A DNA stretch of 64,000 bases from an uncultured Paludibaculum sp. (GCF_963665245.1 NZ_OY762267.1:4498001-4562000); one strand, 5' to 3'; positions 33,195-43,326 are shown, numbered from the stretch's first letter. A program made the numbers and translations. The notes: generated by a model not told the origin, from the letters alone.

Positions 33195-34679
33195 ATGCAA
33201 GATCGCCGCTCTTTCCTCTTGACGCTGCCGGCCGCCGCGGGCCTGAACTCGGTGCTGCGGGCCGCAACCACCGGGCCGGTGCCCTTCGGAGTTCTGCCGT
33301 CTTCCCGGCAATTGCTGTGGCACGAGATGGAAGTCTATAGCTTTCTACACTTCACAACGAATACCTTCACGGACAAGGAGTGGGGCTATGGGGACGAGAG
33401 CCCGTCGATCTTCAATCCCACCGCCTTTGATGCCGATGCCATCGTCGCGGCGCTGAAGGCGGGTGGAATGAAGGGCGTGATTCTCACCTGCAAGCACCAC
33501 GATGGATTCTGCCTGTGGCCCACCAAAACCACCGATCATTCCGTGAAGGGCAGCCCTTGGCGTGGCGGAAACGGCGATGTCGTGAAGGAGATTTCCCAGG
33601 TCGCCGCGAAGCACGGGCTGAAGTTCGGCGTGTACCTCTCACCCTGGGACCGCAACACGCCAAAGTATGCGTCGCCGGAGTACATCGCGATGTACCGCGC
33701 GCAGCTCACAGAGCTTCTGACGCAGTATGGGCCCATCTACGAGGTATGGCACGACGGCGCCAATGGCGGAGACGGGTTCTATGGCGGAGCGCGTGAGAAG
33801 CGGCGCATCGACAAGAAGACCTATTACGACTGGCCGACCACATGGGCGCTGGTCCGCAAGCTCCAGCCGAATGCCGTGATCTTCAGCGATGTCGGCCCCG
33901 ATATCCGCTGGGTGGGCAACGAGAAAGGCTACGCGGCCGAGACGAGTTGGGCGACTTTCGAACCCGTTGGCGAGGACGGCGGCGAGGCTTCCCCTGGCAA
34001 CGTGAAGACCAAGGACTCGATGGGAGGCACACGCGGCGGATCGAAATGGCTGCCGGCCGAATGCGATGTTTCCATTCGACCGGGTTGGTTCTGGCATGAG
34101 AAAGAAAACGAGAAGGTCAAGTCGTCGCGCGACCTGTTGGACCTCTATTACAAGTCAGTGGGCCGCGGCGGGAGTTTCCTGCTGAATATCCCTCCAGACC
34201 GGCGCGGGCTGTTGTATGAGGCCGATGTCGCATCTCTGAAAGGGTTTGGGGACATGGTCCACTCAATCTTCGCCACAAACCTGGCGGCGAAGGCCAAGGT
34301 CACGGCGTCCAGCGTGCGCGCAAAGAGCAAAGAGTTCGGGCCGGAGCGTTTGCTCGACGGTAGCCGGTACACCTGTTGGAGTACCGATGATGCGGTGACC
34401 ACGGCCGACGTCGTGTTTGACCTGGGTCATGACGTGGAGTTCAACGTGATCCGTTTGCGCGAGAACCTCAAGCTGGGACAGCGAGTGGAAGGGATTGCCA
34501 TAGACCAGTGGAGAGACGGCGATTGGAGACTGGTGGGCGAAGCGGGTAGTGTCGGGTCGTGCCGGCTGATCAGGACCGCAGAGAAGATCACGGCGTCAAA
34601 GGTGCGGCTGCGGGTGACGAAATCCCCGGTTTGTCCGGCGCTCTCCGACTTCGGTTTGTTCCTGGACGCAGGCGCTTAA
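33195..34679 (+). CDS. Secreted GH29 alpha-L-fucosidase with discoidin-like domain
   Basis: 494 residues with an N-terminal DRRSFLLTLPAAAGL export signal and a GCAAGGAG ribosome site some 14 bases before the ATG. The GH29 barrel shows EVYSFLHFTTNTFTDKEWGYG, VILTCKHHDGFCLW (96-109), KFGVYLSPWDRN (143-154) and YEVWHDGANGG with D187 as expected nucleophile. The last 130 residues (ASSVRAKSKEFGPERLLDGS, DVVFDLGHDVEFNVIRL) form an F5/8-type sugar-binding domain. It cleaves terminal alpha-L-fucose. It differs clearly from the GH29 at 8.9-10.2 kb, so the two probably belong to different GH29 subgroups (B-like here). Its stop shares TTAA with the convergent regulator stop. Confidence 0.92.
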   Translation: MQDRRSFLLTLPAAAGLNSVLRAATTGPVPFGVLPSSRQLLWHEMEVYSFLHFTTNTFTDKEWGYGDESPSIFNPTAFDADAIVAALKAGGMKGVILTCKHHDGFCLWPTKTTDHSVKGSPWRGGNGDVVKEISQVAAKHGLKFGVYLSPWDRNTPKYASPEYIAMYRAQLTELLTQYGPIYEVWHDGANGGDGFYGGAREKRRIDKKTYYDWPTTWALVRKLQPNAVIFSDVGPDIRWVGNEKGYAAETSWATFEPVGEDGGEASPGNVKTKDSMGGTRGGSKWLPAECDVSIRPGWFWHEKENEKVKSSRDLLDLYYKSVGRGGSFLLNIPPDRRGLLYEADVASLKGFGDMVHSIFATNLAAKAKVTASSVRAKSKEFGPERLLDGSRYTCWSTDDAVTTADVVFDLGHDVEFNVIRLRENLKLGQRVEGIAIDQWRDGDWRLVGEAGSVGSCRLIRTAEKITASKVRLRVTKSPVCPALSDFGLFLDAGA

Positions 34680-36802
34680 GGGAAGACGTCCGCTCGCAGC
34701 ACATCGCTGTTGGATGGATCGAGGCGGACAGTCAACAGCGAGCGCCCATCCAGCGATAGCGAAAACGGCCCGATGCCGATCGGTAGTATGGGTTCGGGGT
34801 AGTCCGCGATCAGGCGCGTAGCGTGCGTCTTGAAATCCAGGTAGTAGATGGACTGCAGGCTCGAATTGGTGGTCCGCACGCCCAGGTAGTAGACGCCGTT
34901 CGTGCCGACGGCCCAGCAACTGGTGCAGTAGGGAACGAGACCCTCCAGGACGCGATCCACTTTGCCTGTCTGCACATCGCCCGTCCATAGCTGAGTGTCG
35001 GTGGGTTCCCGGACGAAATAGAGCGCTTTGCCGTCTGGCGCGATGTCGAGCGAGAGCCCCCGGGTCTGGAGTACGGTTTGGCCTCGCCCGCCCGTGGAAG
35101 GAAACTTGACCACGGAATCGTCCAGTCCGGCGTAGATCCATTGCCCGTCGGGCGAGTAGACGGGATGGACGCCGATCTCCCCAAACGGTTCCGCACGCCA
35201 CACGCCGCCTTCCTGCCTGGCGACATACAGATCCTTGGTTTTGGAGTTATTGAACACCAGCGACTTACCGTCCGGAGACCAGCGCGCCACCGAAGGACGC
35301 AGTTTGCCCTGTGTCACTTGCTGCTCGCCACTTCCGTCGGCCAGGGAAACCCAGATCTGCTCGTCTCCAGTGCGATCAGTGCGGAAGGCGATGCGCGCGC
35401 CATCTGGTGAGTATTGCGGCGAGGCATCCTGACCGGTGGACGCGATCAGCCGGGTCCAGGTATGGGGTGGGCTCAAGCTCAGCCGCCAGATATTGGGGTC
35501 CGTTTGGACTACGGAGTAGATGAGCGATTGGGTCCTGGCCGAATAGGAGAACTGGATGGGGAACTCGGCATAGACGCCAGTAGGGGAGGGTGGTCGGCCC
35601 GGCTCCAGTCGCCAGATCCGGAACTCGCCACCACGGTTGGACGCGAAGAAGAGTGTTCTGTTGTCCGACGACCACGATTGGGAGGAGATCTCACGGATAT
35701 CCGAGGTGAGTTTCCTGGCTTCGCCGCCTCTCACTGGCACCGTGAAGAGTTCCTGATAGGCCCGATGATACGCGCGGATGAAGGAAACCGTGGAGCCGTC
35801 GGGGGAGAATCGTGGGTCGAGATCGCCAATGATCAGATCCTCCGGTTTGGTCAGGCGTGACTTCTGGCCCGTGCCCAGGCCAACCAGGAAAATGGCCAGG
35901 GGCTGATTCTGGTTCACGGCGTCGTCGACAGCGATGGTGTCGCCGCGTGGTGACCAGGCCAAGTGTCGATTTGAGAGGCCGTAGCGGGTCCCCAGCACAG
36001 GCGTGACAACTCGCTCGGGTCCGCCCGCCACCGGCAGCACCACCAGTTGACCGGTTGACTCACGGAACCGCAGGCAGGCGATGGAACGGCCGTCCGGGGC
36101 CCAGGCCGGACTGGAGTAGGAGCCGGGTTCCGAGGTAAGCAGCCGAGGCGAGCCGCCAGCCGATTGGATCCAGATCTGCGCCGGTTGTCCGACACCTTGT
36201 TCCCAAAGAAATGCGACCGTGGAGCCGTCGGGCGAGATGGCGGGCTGGTACTCTTTGCCCGCCAGGCGTGTTACCGGGGTGATGCGGGGCGGCGGATGTG
36301 GAGCCCTGGGCCACGCCAAATAGACAGCCAAGGCGGCGACTCCGGCAAAAGTTCCGGCCAGCAGCCACCATGGCAGCCGGCGCCAGCCGGGCAAACCAGA
36401 TTCCGGCTGGTGGGGTGCCTCATGTTCGGGTTCCTTGGAGTTGTGGCCGCTTCTCTCCGACTCCTTAACCGTATCTTCGGAGAGCGTAACGGGTCCCAGG
36501 ATGCGGTAACCTCGCCCGGGAAAGGTCTCGATGTAGCCAGCCTCCCCCTTTTCCGCATTCAGTGCCCGGCGGACAACAGCTATGTTTTGAGCGAGATTCG
36601 CTTCGTCCACGACCCGATCGGGCCAGATAGAGGCAATTAACTCCTCCTTGGTAACGACCTGCGGCGACTGCTCTACCAGAATCAGTAGAGTTTCGGCGGC
36701 CTTTCGCGTCAAGTGAAGAGGTTCACCCTCCCGCAGGAGGACCTTCGCCGAGGCGTCGAGACCGAATGATCCGAACCTGTAAATCCGCCGTCTATCCAAC
36801 AT
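34676..36802 (-). CDS. Transmembrane winged-helix transcription factor with PD40 propeller sensor
   Basis: 708 residues. Residues 1-105 are an OmpR/PhoB-type winged helix as in CadC (YRFGSFGLDASAKVLLREG, LTRKAAETLLILVEQ, TKEELIASIWPDRVVDEANLAQ, YIETFPGRGYRIL). A linker leads to one membrane helix (about 144-164, WWLLAGTFAGVAALAVYLAW). The outer 530 residues are a TolB/PD40-type beta-propeller with repeated SPDG motifs (PAISPDGSTVAFLWE, AWAPDGRSIACL, RFSPDGSTVSFI, QYSPDGARIAFR, RWSPDGKSLVF). The protein probably senses an external ligand and binds DNA from the membrane. It is divergent from the GH106 gene, and a tandem 11-bp repeat lies just before its start. Confidence 0.88.
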   Translation of the reverse strand: MLDRRRIYRFGSFGLDASAKVLLREGEPLHLTRKAAETLLILVEQSPQVVTKEELIASIWPDRVVDEANLAQNIAVVRRALNAEKGEAGYIETFPGRGYRILGPVTLSEDTVKESERSGHNSKEPEHEAPHQPESGLPGWRRLPWWLLAGTFAGVAALAVYLAWPRAPHPPPRITPVTRLAGKEYQPAISPDGSTVAFLWEQGVGQPAQIWIQSAGGSPRLLTSEPGSYSSPAWAPDGRSIACLRFRESTGQLVVLPVAGGPERVVTPVLGTRYGLSNRHLAWSPRGDTIAVDDAVNQNQPLAIFLVGLGTGQKSRLTKPEDLIIGDLDPRFSPDGSTVSFIRAYHRAYQELFTVPVRGGEARKLTSDIREISSQSWSSDNRTLFFASNRGGEFRIWRLEPGRPPSPTGVYAEFPIQFSYSARTQSLIYSVVQTDPNIWRLSLSPPHTWTRLIASTGQDASPQYSPDGARIAFRTDRTGDEQIWVSLADGSGEQQVTQGKLRPSVARWSPDGKSLVFNNSKTKDLYVARQEGGVWRAEPFGEIGVHPVYSPDGQWIYAGLDDSVVKFPSTGGRGQTVLQTRGLSLDIAPDGKALYFVREPTDTQLWTGDVQTGKVDRVLEGLVPYCTSCWAVGTNGVYYLGVRTTNSSLQSIYYLDFKTHATRLIADYPEPILPIGIGPFSLSLDGRSLLTVRLDPSNSDVLRADVFP

Positions 36803-36820
36803 GTTACAGACCGAATTCAG

Positions 36821-36842
36821 AATCTTCTTAGAATCTTCTTAG
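36821..36842. promoter_or_regulatory. Tandem 11-bp direct repeat upstream of the wHTH-PD40 regulator
   Basis: AATCTTCTTAG occurs twice in perfect tandem (36821-36831 and 36832-36842), 19 bp before the regulator start codon. The 11-bp period equals the helical spacing of direct repeats bound by PhoB/OmpR-type winged helices. It is a good candidate autoregulatory or divergent operator. Confidence 0.6.
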
Positions 36843-36990
36843 CCTTGGGTCGTTGAACCAATACCGTCAATAGCCGAATCTGATCACGAACAGTAGTGTA
36901 GCGCAAGTGATTTCGGCGCGGAATCGACTGATATATCTGTAAGGCGCCGGGGCAACCTGAACCACCTTCAAACTGTTCCAAGGACTTCGA

Positions 36991-39567
36991 ATGTGTAATC
37001 GCCGTCCAGGCCAAGCTGCCGTCATCCTCGTGCTGGCTGCCTCTGGGATCACCCTTTTATCCGCCGCACCGATCGATACAATTCGGGCTTCGTTCGCCGC
37101 GCCGCCGGCGGATAGCCGCATCATGATGCGTTGGTGGTGGTTTGGTCCCGCAGTGACTCATCACGAGCTGCAACGCGAGCTGGAGATGATGAAGGCCGGC
37201 GGCATCGGCGGAGTTGAGATCCAACCCGTGTACCCCCTGGCCCTGGATAACCCTGAGCAGAACATCCGTAATCTAACATTCCTGTCGCCCCCTTTCGTGG
37301 ACTCGATCAAATTTGCAGCGGACAAGGGTCGCGAGCTCGGGCTTCGAGTTGATATGACCCTGGGCAGCGGTTGGCCATTTGGCGGCCCGCACATTCCACT
37401 GGAACTGGCGGCGGGCAAGCTCCGCATAAGCAGGTCGGCCTCCGAGCCTGTCCTCAAGGAAGGCGAATCGATCGTCGCGACGTTTCCTGAACAGAATCTG
37501 GTGTTTATCGCCAGCCACACTGGGATGAAGGTAAAACGAGCCTCGGCTGGAGCCGAGGGTTATGTGCTGGACCACTACAACCGGCAGGCACTGGACAAGC
37601 ACTTGCAAGCCGTCGGCACGCCCCTGCTGCGGGCTTTCGGAGAGCATCCACCCTACTCCATATTTAATGACAGCCTCGAGGTCTTTGGGTCCGATTGGAC
37701 GAGCGATCTACTGGCGGAATTCCAGAAACGCCGCGGATACGACCTAAAGCCGAAATTGCCCGCGCTGATCGGCGAACTGACGGAGGAGAAGGGCGCCATC
37801 AGAAACGACTGGGCCCTGACGCTCACTGAACTGGTGGAAGAGCGCTTTCTTGCTCCGGCTCAGGCGTGGGCTCACGCGCATGGAACTCTCTTCCGGTCTC
37901 AGACTTACGGAACGCCACCGGTCACGATGGCCAGCCAGCGGTTTGTCGACCTGGCCGATGGAGAACAACCACATTGGCGGCAGTTCACGGCCTCCCGCTG
38001 GGCGTCCTCGGCCAACCATGTTCTGGGCCGGCCGGTCACAGCGACCGAGACCTGGACTTGGCTCCATTCCCCCACGTTTGCCGCTACGCCTCTGGATGTC
38101 AAAGCGGAGGCTGACCGGCACTTCCTGCAGGGCGTCAATCAACTGATCGGTCATGGCTGGCCCTATTCCCCGGAAAGCGCCGGCAAGCCGGGTTGGGGGT
38201 TCTACGCTGCAGCGGCGTTCAACGACAACAATCCCTGGTGGATTGTCATGCCGGACCTCTCGGCCTATCTCCAGCGGCTGAGTTGGTTGATGCGAGAGGG
38301 CAAACCAGCCAATGACCTAGCCCTCTATATCCCCGTAAGCGATACGCGGGCGCACTTCAGCGCCGGCTCGGGCCGGGTGTCCATTGACCGCCAGGTGGGC
38401 GAAGTGATGGGTGCGCAAGTCATCCCGCAGATTCTGGACGCGGGCTTCGGTTTCGATGGCGTGGACGACGGCCTGCTGGAACAGGCGTTGAAGGATGGCG
38501 GGTACAAGTTCGTGGTTTTGCCGAATGTGGAGCGCATCCCCCTGACGAGTTATCGCCGGCTGGAACGGTTTGCGTCCAACGGCGGCCTCTTGGTGGCAGT
38601 AGGGCGCAAGCCCTCTTTGGGCCCGGGGTGGCTGGAAGCGGAGAGCGAAGCCAGGCAGGTTCGGGAGATCACGACCCGGCTTTTCGACGCACCCGGCGCT
38701 CCGGGCCATTTTGTGGCGGATGACAGAAAACTAGGCACGGTTCTGGTGTCGCTCACAAAGGCGGACGTGGTGTGGGCGCCTGCCAACGCTCAACTTGGGT
38801 TCGTTCATCGCAAGTCGGCGGACACCGACATCTACTTTCTGGCGAACACCAGCAACCAGCCCTACACGGGCCGAGTGCGGTTCCGAGTGGAGGGCCTGAA
38901 GCCTGAGTGGTTGGATCCGCTGTCGGGCAAGGCCCTCGCACTCGGAGAGGAGATCACGCTGCCTCCCTACTCCTCACTGGTCGCGCTGTTTTCGAAGGAC
39001 TCGAAGCCGTCTGTCGCGGCCGCGACGGGTTCTGGCAAGGCCGTAGACGTCAGTCAGGGCTGGAAGGTGAGCTTTGACGGGATCGACCGATCCGTATCGA
39101 TGGAGCACCTGCGTTCGTGGACGGAGGATGAAGCCACGCGGCACTTCTCCGGTACGGCGGTTTACGAAAGGGAAGTCACGGTAGCGAAAGACACCGCCCG
39201 TGGCCGGGTCGTGCTGGACTTCGGCGAAGCAACACCAATACCGGAGTCGCGCAGCGCGAATGGCATGCGGGCATGGATTCAGGCCCCGGTGCGGGACGCG
39301 GCCATTGTGTACGTGAACGGACATCGGGCGGGTTCGGTCTGGGCTCCACCCTATCGGGTTGACCTCACGGGCCTCCTGAAAGAAGGCCGGAACGAATTGC
39401 GAGTGGTCGTGGCCAATACGGCTATCAACCGCATGGCAAGCCAGGGAGAGCCGGACTACAAGGCCGTCGCGGCCAAGTACGGCGAACGGTTCCAAATGCA
39501 GGATATGCGCGATATGAAACCGGAACCTTCCGGACTTCTGGGGCATATCCGTCTGGTGGCGGAATGA
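36991..39567 (+). CDS. Secreted GH106-type alpha-L-rhamnosidase
   Basis: 858 residues with AAGGA before the ATG and a signal peptide (AVILVLAASGITLLSAAP). The N-terminal barrel matches GH106: RWWWFGPAVTHHELQRELEMMKAGGIGGVEIQPVYPL, GLRVDMTLGSGWPFGGPH and WASSANHVLGRPVTATETWTW. Family length is usually about 800-1,100. The C-terminal 200 residues contain jelly-roll domains (VYEREVTVAKD, RVVLDFGEATPI, VNGHRAGSVWAPPYRVDLTGLLK) as in rhamnosidases. It removes alpha-linked L-rhamnose from pectin-like or plant glycosides outside the cell. It is divergent from the transmembrane regulator and followed by a TonB receptor (39731), an apparent uptake pair. Confidence 0.85.
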   Translation: MCNRRPGQAAVILVLAASGITLLSAAPIDTIRASFAAPPADSRIMMRWWWFGPAVTHHELQRELEMMKAGGIGGVEIQPVYPLALDNPEQNIRNLTFLSPPFVDSIKFAADKGRELGLRVDMTLGSGWPFGGPHIPLELAAGKLRISRSASEPVLKEGESIVATFPEQNLVFIASHTGMKVKRASAGAEGYVLDHYNRQALDKHLQAVGTPLLRAFGEHPPYSIFNDSLEVFGSDWTSDLLAEFQKRRGYDLKPKLPALIGELTEEKGAIRNDWALTLTELVEERFLAPAQAWAHAHGTLFRSQTYGTPPVTMASQRFVDLADGEQPHWRQFTASRWASSANHVLGRPVTATETWTWLHSPTFAATPLDVKAEADRHFLQGVNQLIGHGWPYSPESAGKPGWGFYAAAAFNDNNPWWIVMPDLSAYLQRLSWLMREGKPANDLALYIPVSDTRAHFSAGSGRVSIDRQVGEVMGAQVIPQILDAGFGFDGVDDGLLEQALKDGGYKFVVLPNVERIPLTSYRRLERFASNGGLLVAVGRKPSLGPGWLEAESEARQVREITTRLFDAPGAPGHFVADDRKLGTVLVSLTKADVVWAPANAQLGFVHRKSADTDIYFLANTSNQPYTGRVRFRVEGLKPEWLDPLSGKALALGEEITLPPYSSLVALFSKDSKPSVAAATGSGKAVDVSQGWKVSFDGIDRSVSMEHLRSWTEDEATRHFSGTAVYEREVTVAKDTARGRVVLDFGEATPIPESRSANGMRAWIQAPVRDAAIVYVNGHRAGSVWAPPYRVDLTGLLKEGRNELRVVVANTAINRMASQGEPDYKAVAAKYGERFQMQDMRDMKPEPSGLLGHIRLVAE

Positions 39568-39730
39568 GGCGTCTCTCCTCGAGTATGGCGTCCGCCGCCG
39601 TGAGGTTGGGTATTCAGGCATCGCGCGCCCGTAAGCGCGCGGTGGTTTGGGGTAGTTCCATTCGGTCCGGATCACACGGCTGGGAACCGTGCCGGTCGGG
39701 GCCGACGCAGCGAATTAGAAAGGAATGCAT

Positions 39731-42700
39731 ATGAAGAGTCGCATTTTCTCGCTTATTGCGATATTCATCCTGCTGGCAGGCTTACCGGCCTGGTCGCAGG
39801 ATGCCAGAGGCACCATACTCGGCAAAATCACTGATCCGAGCGGTGCTGTCTTGCCGGGGGCCACAGTGGTGGTGACCAACCCGGCCATGGGTTACAAACT
39901 CAACCTGGTCACAAACTCAGACGGCCTCTACACGGCCCCGCTGCTTTCGCCGGGTGTCTACCAGGTGGATGTGACAGCGGCTGGCTTTAAGAAGGCCACC
40001 CGGAGTGGAATCGAGGTCCGCATCGCGGATCGTCTCGACATCAGCATGGCGCTCGAGATCGGCACTCAGGACCAATCGGTCACCATCACGTCCGATCTGC
40101 CGCTATTGAACGCCGAATCAGCGTCCACCGGCACGGTGATCGACTCAAAGCGCGTCGCGAATCTGCCGCTCTCTTATGGCAATCCGTTCCTGCTCATCGG
40201 CCTCACGGCCGGCGTGACCTTCAACGGCAGCGTTCGCCTGGATCGTCCCTTTGAGCCCACACACATCGTCAACTATTCGATGGGTGGCACGCGCGGCAAC
40301 CTGAACGATTTGACCATCGACGGCGCACCTTCCACGGCAACCGCAAACGCCAACGAAGTGACAGCTTCCTATGTCCCGCCGACAGACATCGTGCAGGAGT
40401 TCAAGGTCCAGACGGCGACGTTCGACGCCCAGTTCGGCCAGACCCAAGGTGGCGTCACGAACATTAGCATCAAGTCCGGCACGAACGATTTCCACGGTAG
40501 CGCCGGCTATTCGTTCTACCGGCCCAACATGCTGGCCAACGACTTCTTCAACAACAAGTCGGGCCTGCCCACGCCAAACTTCGAATTCAATCGCTGGGGC
40601 GGCTCGATCAGCGGCCCTGTGGTGATCCCCAAAGTGTACGACGGGCACAATAAGACGTTCTTCCTGTGGGGCTATGAAGGCATTAAGGACTCGCGCCCGC
40701 GCCATGACGACACCACGAACACGGTGCCTACCGCAGCCATGCACGACGGCGACTTCTCCGCCTTGTTGGCCAGCGGCTCCACTTACGCTATCTACGATCC
40801 GGCCACCCGTGTGAAGCTCGCCAACGGCCGCTATCAGCAGACGCCGTTCGCCGGCAACATTGTTCCGAAAGCGCGCTTCGACGCCGTCGGCAAAGCGATC
40901 CTCGACTGGTATCCCACCACTCCGAAATCGGCCGGAGACGCCGTCGGCATCGGCAACTTCCGAGATGCCAGCCTGGCGGAGACCGCCGACTACTACAACA
41001 ACACTGTGCGCGTCGACCAAAACATCGGAGACCGCCAGCGCATGTTCGTCCGCATCAGCCAGTACCGCCGCGATTCTCTCTACAACGACTACTTCGGCAA
41101 CGCCTTCACAGGCACCCAGTTCCTGTTTGATTCCAAGGCGGGCATGATCGACCACGTCATCACGCTGTCGCCGACGATGGTGTTGAACACCCGCTACAGC
41201 TACAACCGGTTCATCCGCGGCTCCGACGGACCTGCTTCCGGCGAAGGCTTCGACGTGACGAAGCTCGGCTTCTCGCAGCAGTTTGCCCAGCAGGTGCCCG
41301 CCGACATCTCGCGCTTCCCGCGCGTCAACCTGACGGGCTATATCAGTAACGGGTTCACCGGCGAACTGCGCCCCGTGAACAACCACACGGCCTCCGCCAC
41401 CTTGACCAAGGCCGCCGGCAAACACAACATCCGCACGGGCTTTGAATTCCGCGTCTACCAGGAAGCGGACAAGTTCTTCAGCAACGCCCAGAGCGGACAG
41501 TTCACCTTTGACTCAACGTATACGCGCGGTCCACTGGACAACTCGGCCACATCACCGGGCAGCATCGGCCAGTCAGTAGCTTCGCTATTGCTGGGGCTTC
41601 CGGGTTCAGGCAGCATAGCGCGGTCCGCCGACTACATCGAGGCTTCAAAGAGCTGGGGCTTCTTCGTTCAGGATGACTTCAAGATCAGCCGTAAGCTGAC
41701 GCTGAACATCGGCCTGCGCTATGAGTTTGAAACACCGTTGAAGGAACGTTACAACCGCAGCACTCTCAGCTTCGACCCCTCCTATTCGCAGCCCATCTCG
41801 GCTGCGGCTCAATCGGCCTATGCCGGCATCTATCCGAGTATCAGCGGCGGCTTCGCGGAACTCCCGCCCAGCGCCTTCTCGCTCCGCGGCGGCATGACCT
41901 TCGCCGGTCTCGACGGCAACGATGGAAGCCTCTACAATACGCCCAAGAACGTCTTCCTGCCCCGTATCGGCCTGGCCTATCAGGTGGATCCGAAGACCGT
42001 CGTCCGCACCGGGTTCGGCATCTTCGCAGGGTTCCTGGGCGAGCGCCGCGGCGACGTCCTGCAGAACGGCTTCAGCCAGAACACCAACATGGTGCTGACC
42101 ACCGATAGTGGCCTCACCTGGGCCACAGACTTGGCGCACCCCTTCCCGAACGGGATCTCCGAACCGGTAGGCAACGCCGCCGGTTACCAGACCTACCTGG
42201 GCCAGGGCTTCTCGTTCTTCAACCAGAACCCGAAGATTCCCACCACCATGCGCTGGGAACTGAGCGTGCAGCGCGAAATGAAGGGCTTCTCCCTGGAAGC
42301 CAGCTACATCGGCAGCAAGACGAATCATGTGGAACTGTCCACGGTCACCAGTGGGTCGTCGACGACGCTGGGCCGCAACATCAATACACTGCCGTATCAG
42401 TACCTGAGTACCTCGCCGCTACGCGACGACGTGAACAACAACTACCTCAGTGCAAACATCTCCAACCCGCTGAAGGGCCTGGTGGCTGGCAACACGCAGG
42501 GCACCTATACCAGTTCCACCATCTCGCGTCAGACGTTGCTGTCGCCTTATCCGGCGTTCGGGTCAAATGCGATCTACGGCAGTGACAACGGAGGCTACTC
42601 CTGGTATCACAGCATGCAGCTCACGGCTCAGAAGCGCTTCTCGAAGGGCTACACGATCATGGGCAGCTACACGTTGTCCAAGTGGATGCAGGCCACGAAC

Positions 42701-43309
42701 CTGCTCAACCCCGCGGACGCGCTTCCGGTCCGCGAAATCTCCGACGCCGACGCTCCGCACCGCATCAATATCAGCGGCATCTGGGAACTCCCGTTCGGCA
42801 AGGGCAAACCCATGCTGTCGAACTCCAACGGCTTCGTCTCCCGCCTTGTCGGCGGCTGGCAGGCTTCCGGCATCTGGTCGCTGCAGAGCGGCTTCCCGCT
42901 TGCCTGGGGCAACTACATTTACTACGGCGATCCGGCCAACATCCTGCGGCCGTCCGACCAGCGGACACCCAACAACTGGTTCAACATCGATGGGTTTGAA
43001 ACCGTCAGCTCGAAGCAGTTGCTCAGCAACCAGGTCCGCACTTGGCCACTGCGCTTCGCCACGCTGCGCCGTCAACGGCAGAACAACGTCGATCTGGCGC
43101 TCATCAAAGACACACGCATTCGTGAAGGCATGAACTTCCAGTTCCGTGCCGAGGCACTGAACGCCTTCAACCATCCCTACTTCCCCTCGCCGAACATGAC
43201 GGTGACTACGGCCCAGAGCGCCGGCGCCACCGGTTTCGGCCAGATCAACGCCTCCACCCAGGACAACTACGCACGGCGTCTGCAGCTCACTGCGCGCTTT
43301 ACGTTCTAG
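39731..43309 (+). CDS. TonB-dependent receptor with carboxypeptidase-regulatory-like domain
   Basis: 1,192 residues from ATG 39731 (AGAAAGGA eight bases earlier; ATG 39725 is also in frame). A signal peptide (LIAIFILLAGLPAWSQD) precedes a CarboxypepD_reg sandwich (GKITDPSGAVLPGATVVVTNP, YQVDVTAAGFKKATRSGIEV). The plug has NLNDLTIDGAPS and VQEFKVQTATFDAQFGQTQGG, then TNISIKSGTNDFHGSAGY. The barrel ends LTARFTF. It is the same type as the receptors at 28.4 and 51.5 kb but clearly a different paralogue. It follows the GH106 gene by 163 bp and ends at a strong intrinsic terminator. Probable cargo: rhamnose-containing oligosaccharides, by context only. Confidence 0.93.
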   Translation: MKSRIFSLIAIFILLAGLPAWSQDARGTILGKITDPSGAVLPGATVVVTNPAMGYKLNLVTNSDGLYTAPLLSPGVYQVDVTAAGFKKATRSGIEVRIADRLDISMALEIGTQDQSVTITSDLPLLNAESASTGTVIDSKRVANLPLSYGNPFLLIGLTAGVTFNGSVRLDRPFEPTHIVNYSMGGTRGNLNDLTIDGAPSTATANANEVTASYVPPTDIVQEFKVQTATFDAQFGQTQGGVTNISIKSGTNDFHGSAGYSFYRPNMLANDFFNNKSGLPTPNFEFNRWGGSISGPVVIPKVYDGHNKTFFLWGYEGIKDSRPRHDDTTNTVPTAAMHDGDFSALLASGSTYAIYDPATRVKLANGRYQQTPFAGNIVPKARFDAVGKAILDWYPTTPKSAGDAVGIGNFRDASLAETADYYNNTVRVDQNIGDRQRMFVRISQYRRDSLYNDYFGNAFTGTQFLFDSKAGMIDHVITLSPTMVLNTRYSYNRFIRGSDGPASGEGFDVTKLGFSQQFAQQVPADISRFPRVNLTGYISNGFTGELRPVNNHTASATLTKAAGKHNIRTGFEFRVYQEADKFFSNAQSGQFTFDSTYTRGPLDNSATSPGSIGQSVASLLLGLPGSGSIARSADYIEASKSWGFFVQDDFKISRKLTLNIGLRYEFETPLKERYNRSTLSFDPSYSQPISAAAQSAYAGIYPSISGGFAELPPSAFSLRGGMTFAGLDGNDGSLYNTPKNVFLPRIGLAYQVDPKTVVRTGFGIFAGFLGERRGDVLQNGFSQNTNMVLTTDSGLTWATDLAHPFPNGISEPVGNAAGYQTYLGQGFSFFNQNPKIPTTMRWELSVQREMKGFSLEASYIGSKTNHVELSTVTSGSSTTLGRNINTLPYQYLSTSPLRDDVNNNYLSANISNPLKGLVAGNTQGTYTSSTISRQTLLSPYPAFGSNAIYGSDNGGYSWYHSMQLTAQKRFSKGYTIMGSYTLSKWMQATNLLNPADALPVREISDADAPHRINISGIWELPFGKGKPMLSNSNGFVSRLVGGWQASGIWSLQSGFPLAWGNYIYYGDPANILRPSDQRTPNNWFNIDGFETVSSKQLLSNQVRTWPLRFATLRRQRQNNVDLALIKDTRIREGMNFQFRAEALNAFNHPYFPSPNMTVTTAQSAGATGFGQINASTQDNYARRLQLTARFTF

Positions 43310-43326
43310 TTCCGGGTATCAATCAA

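Noticed and set aside
34676..34679. Convergent genes sharing a TTAA as their stop codons
   Set aside because: It is true but is a common consequence of compact convergent genes; no functional meaning is evident.
39623..39640. GCGCGC-N6-GCGCGC hairpin after the GH106 gene
   Set aside because: It is GC-only with no T-tract, and the codirectional receptor follows; a terminator is not supported, though some attenuation is possible.
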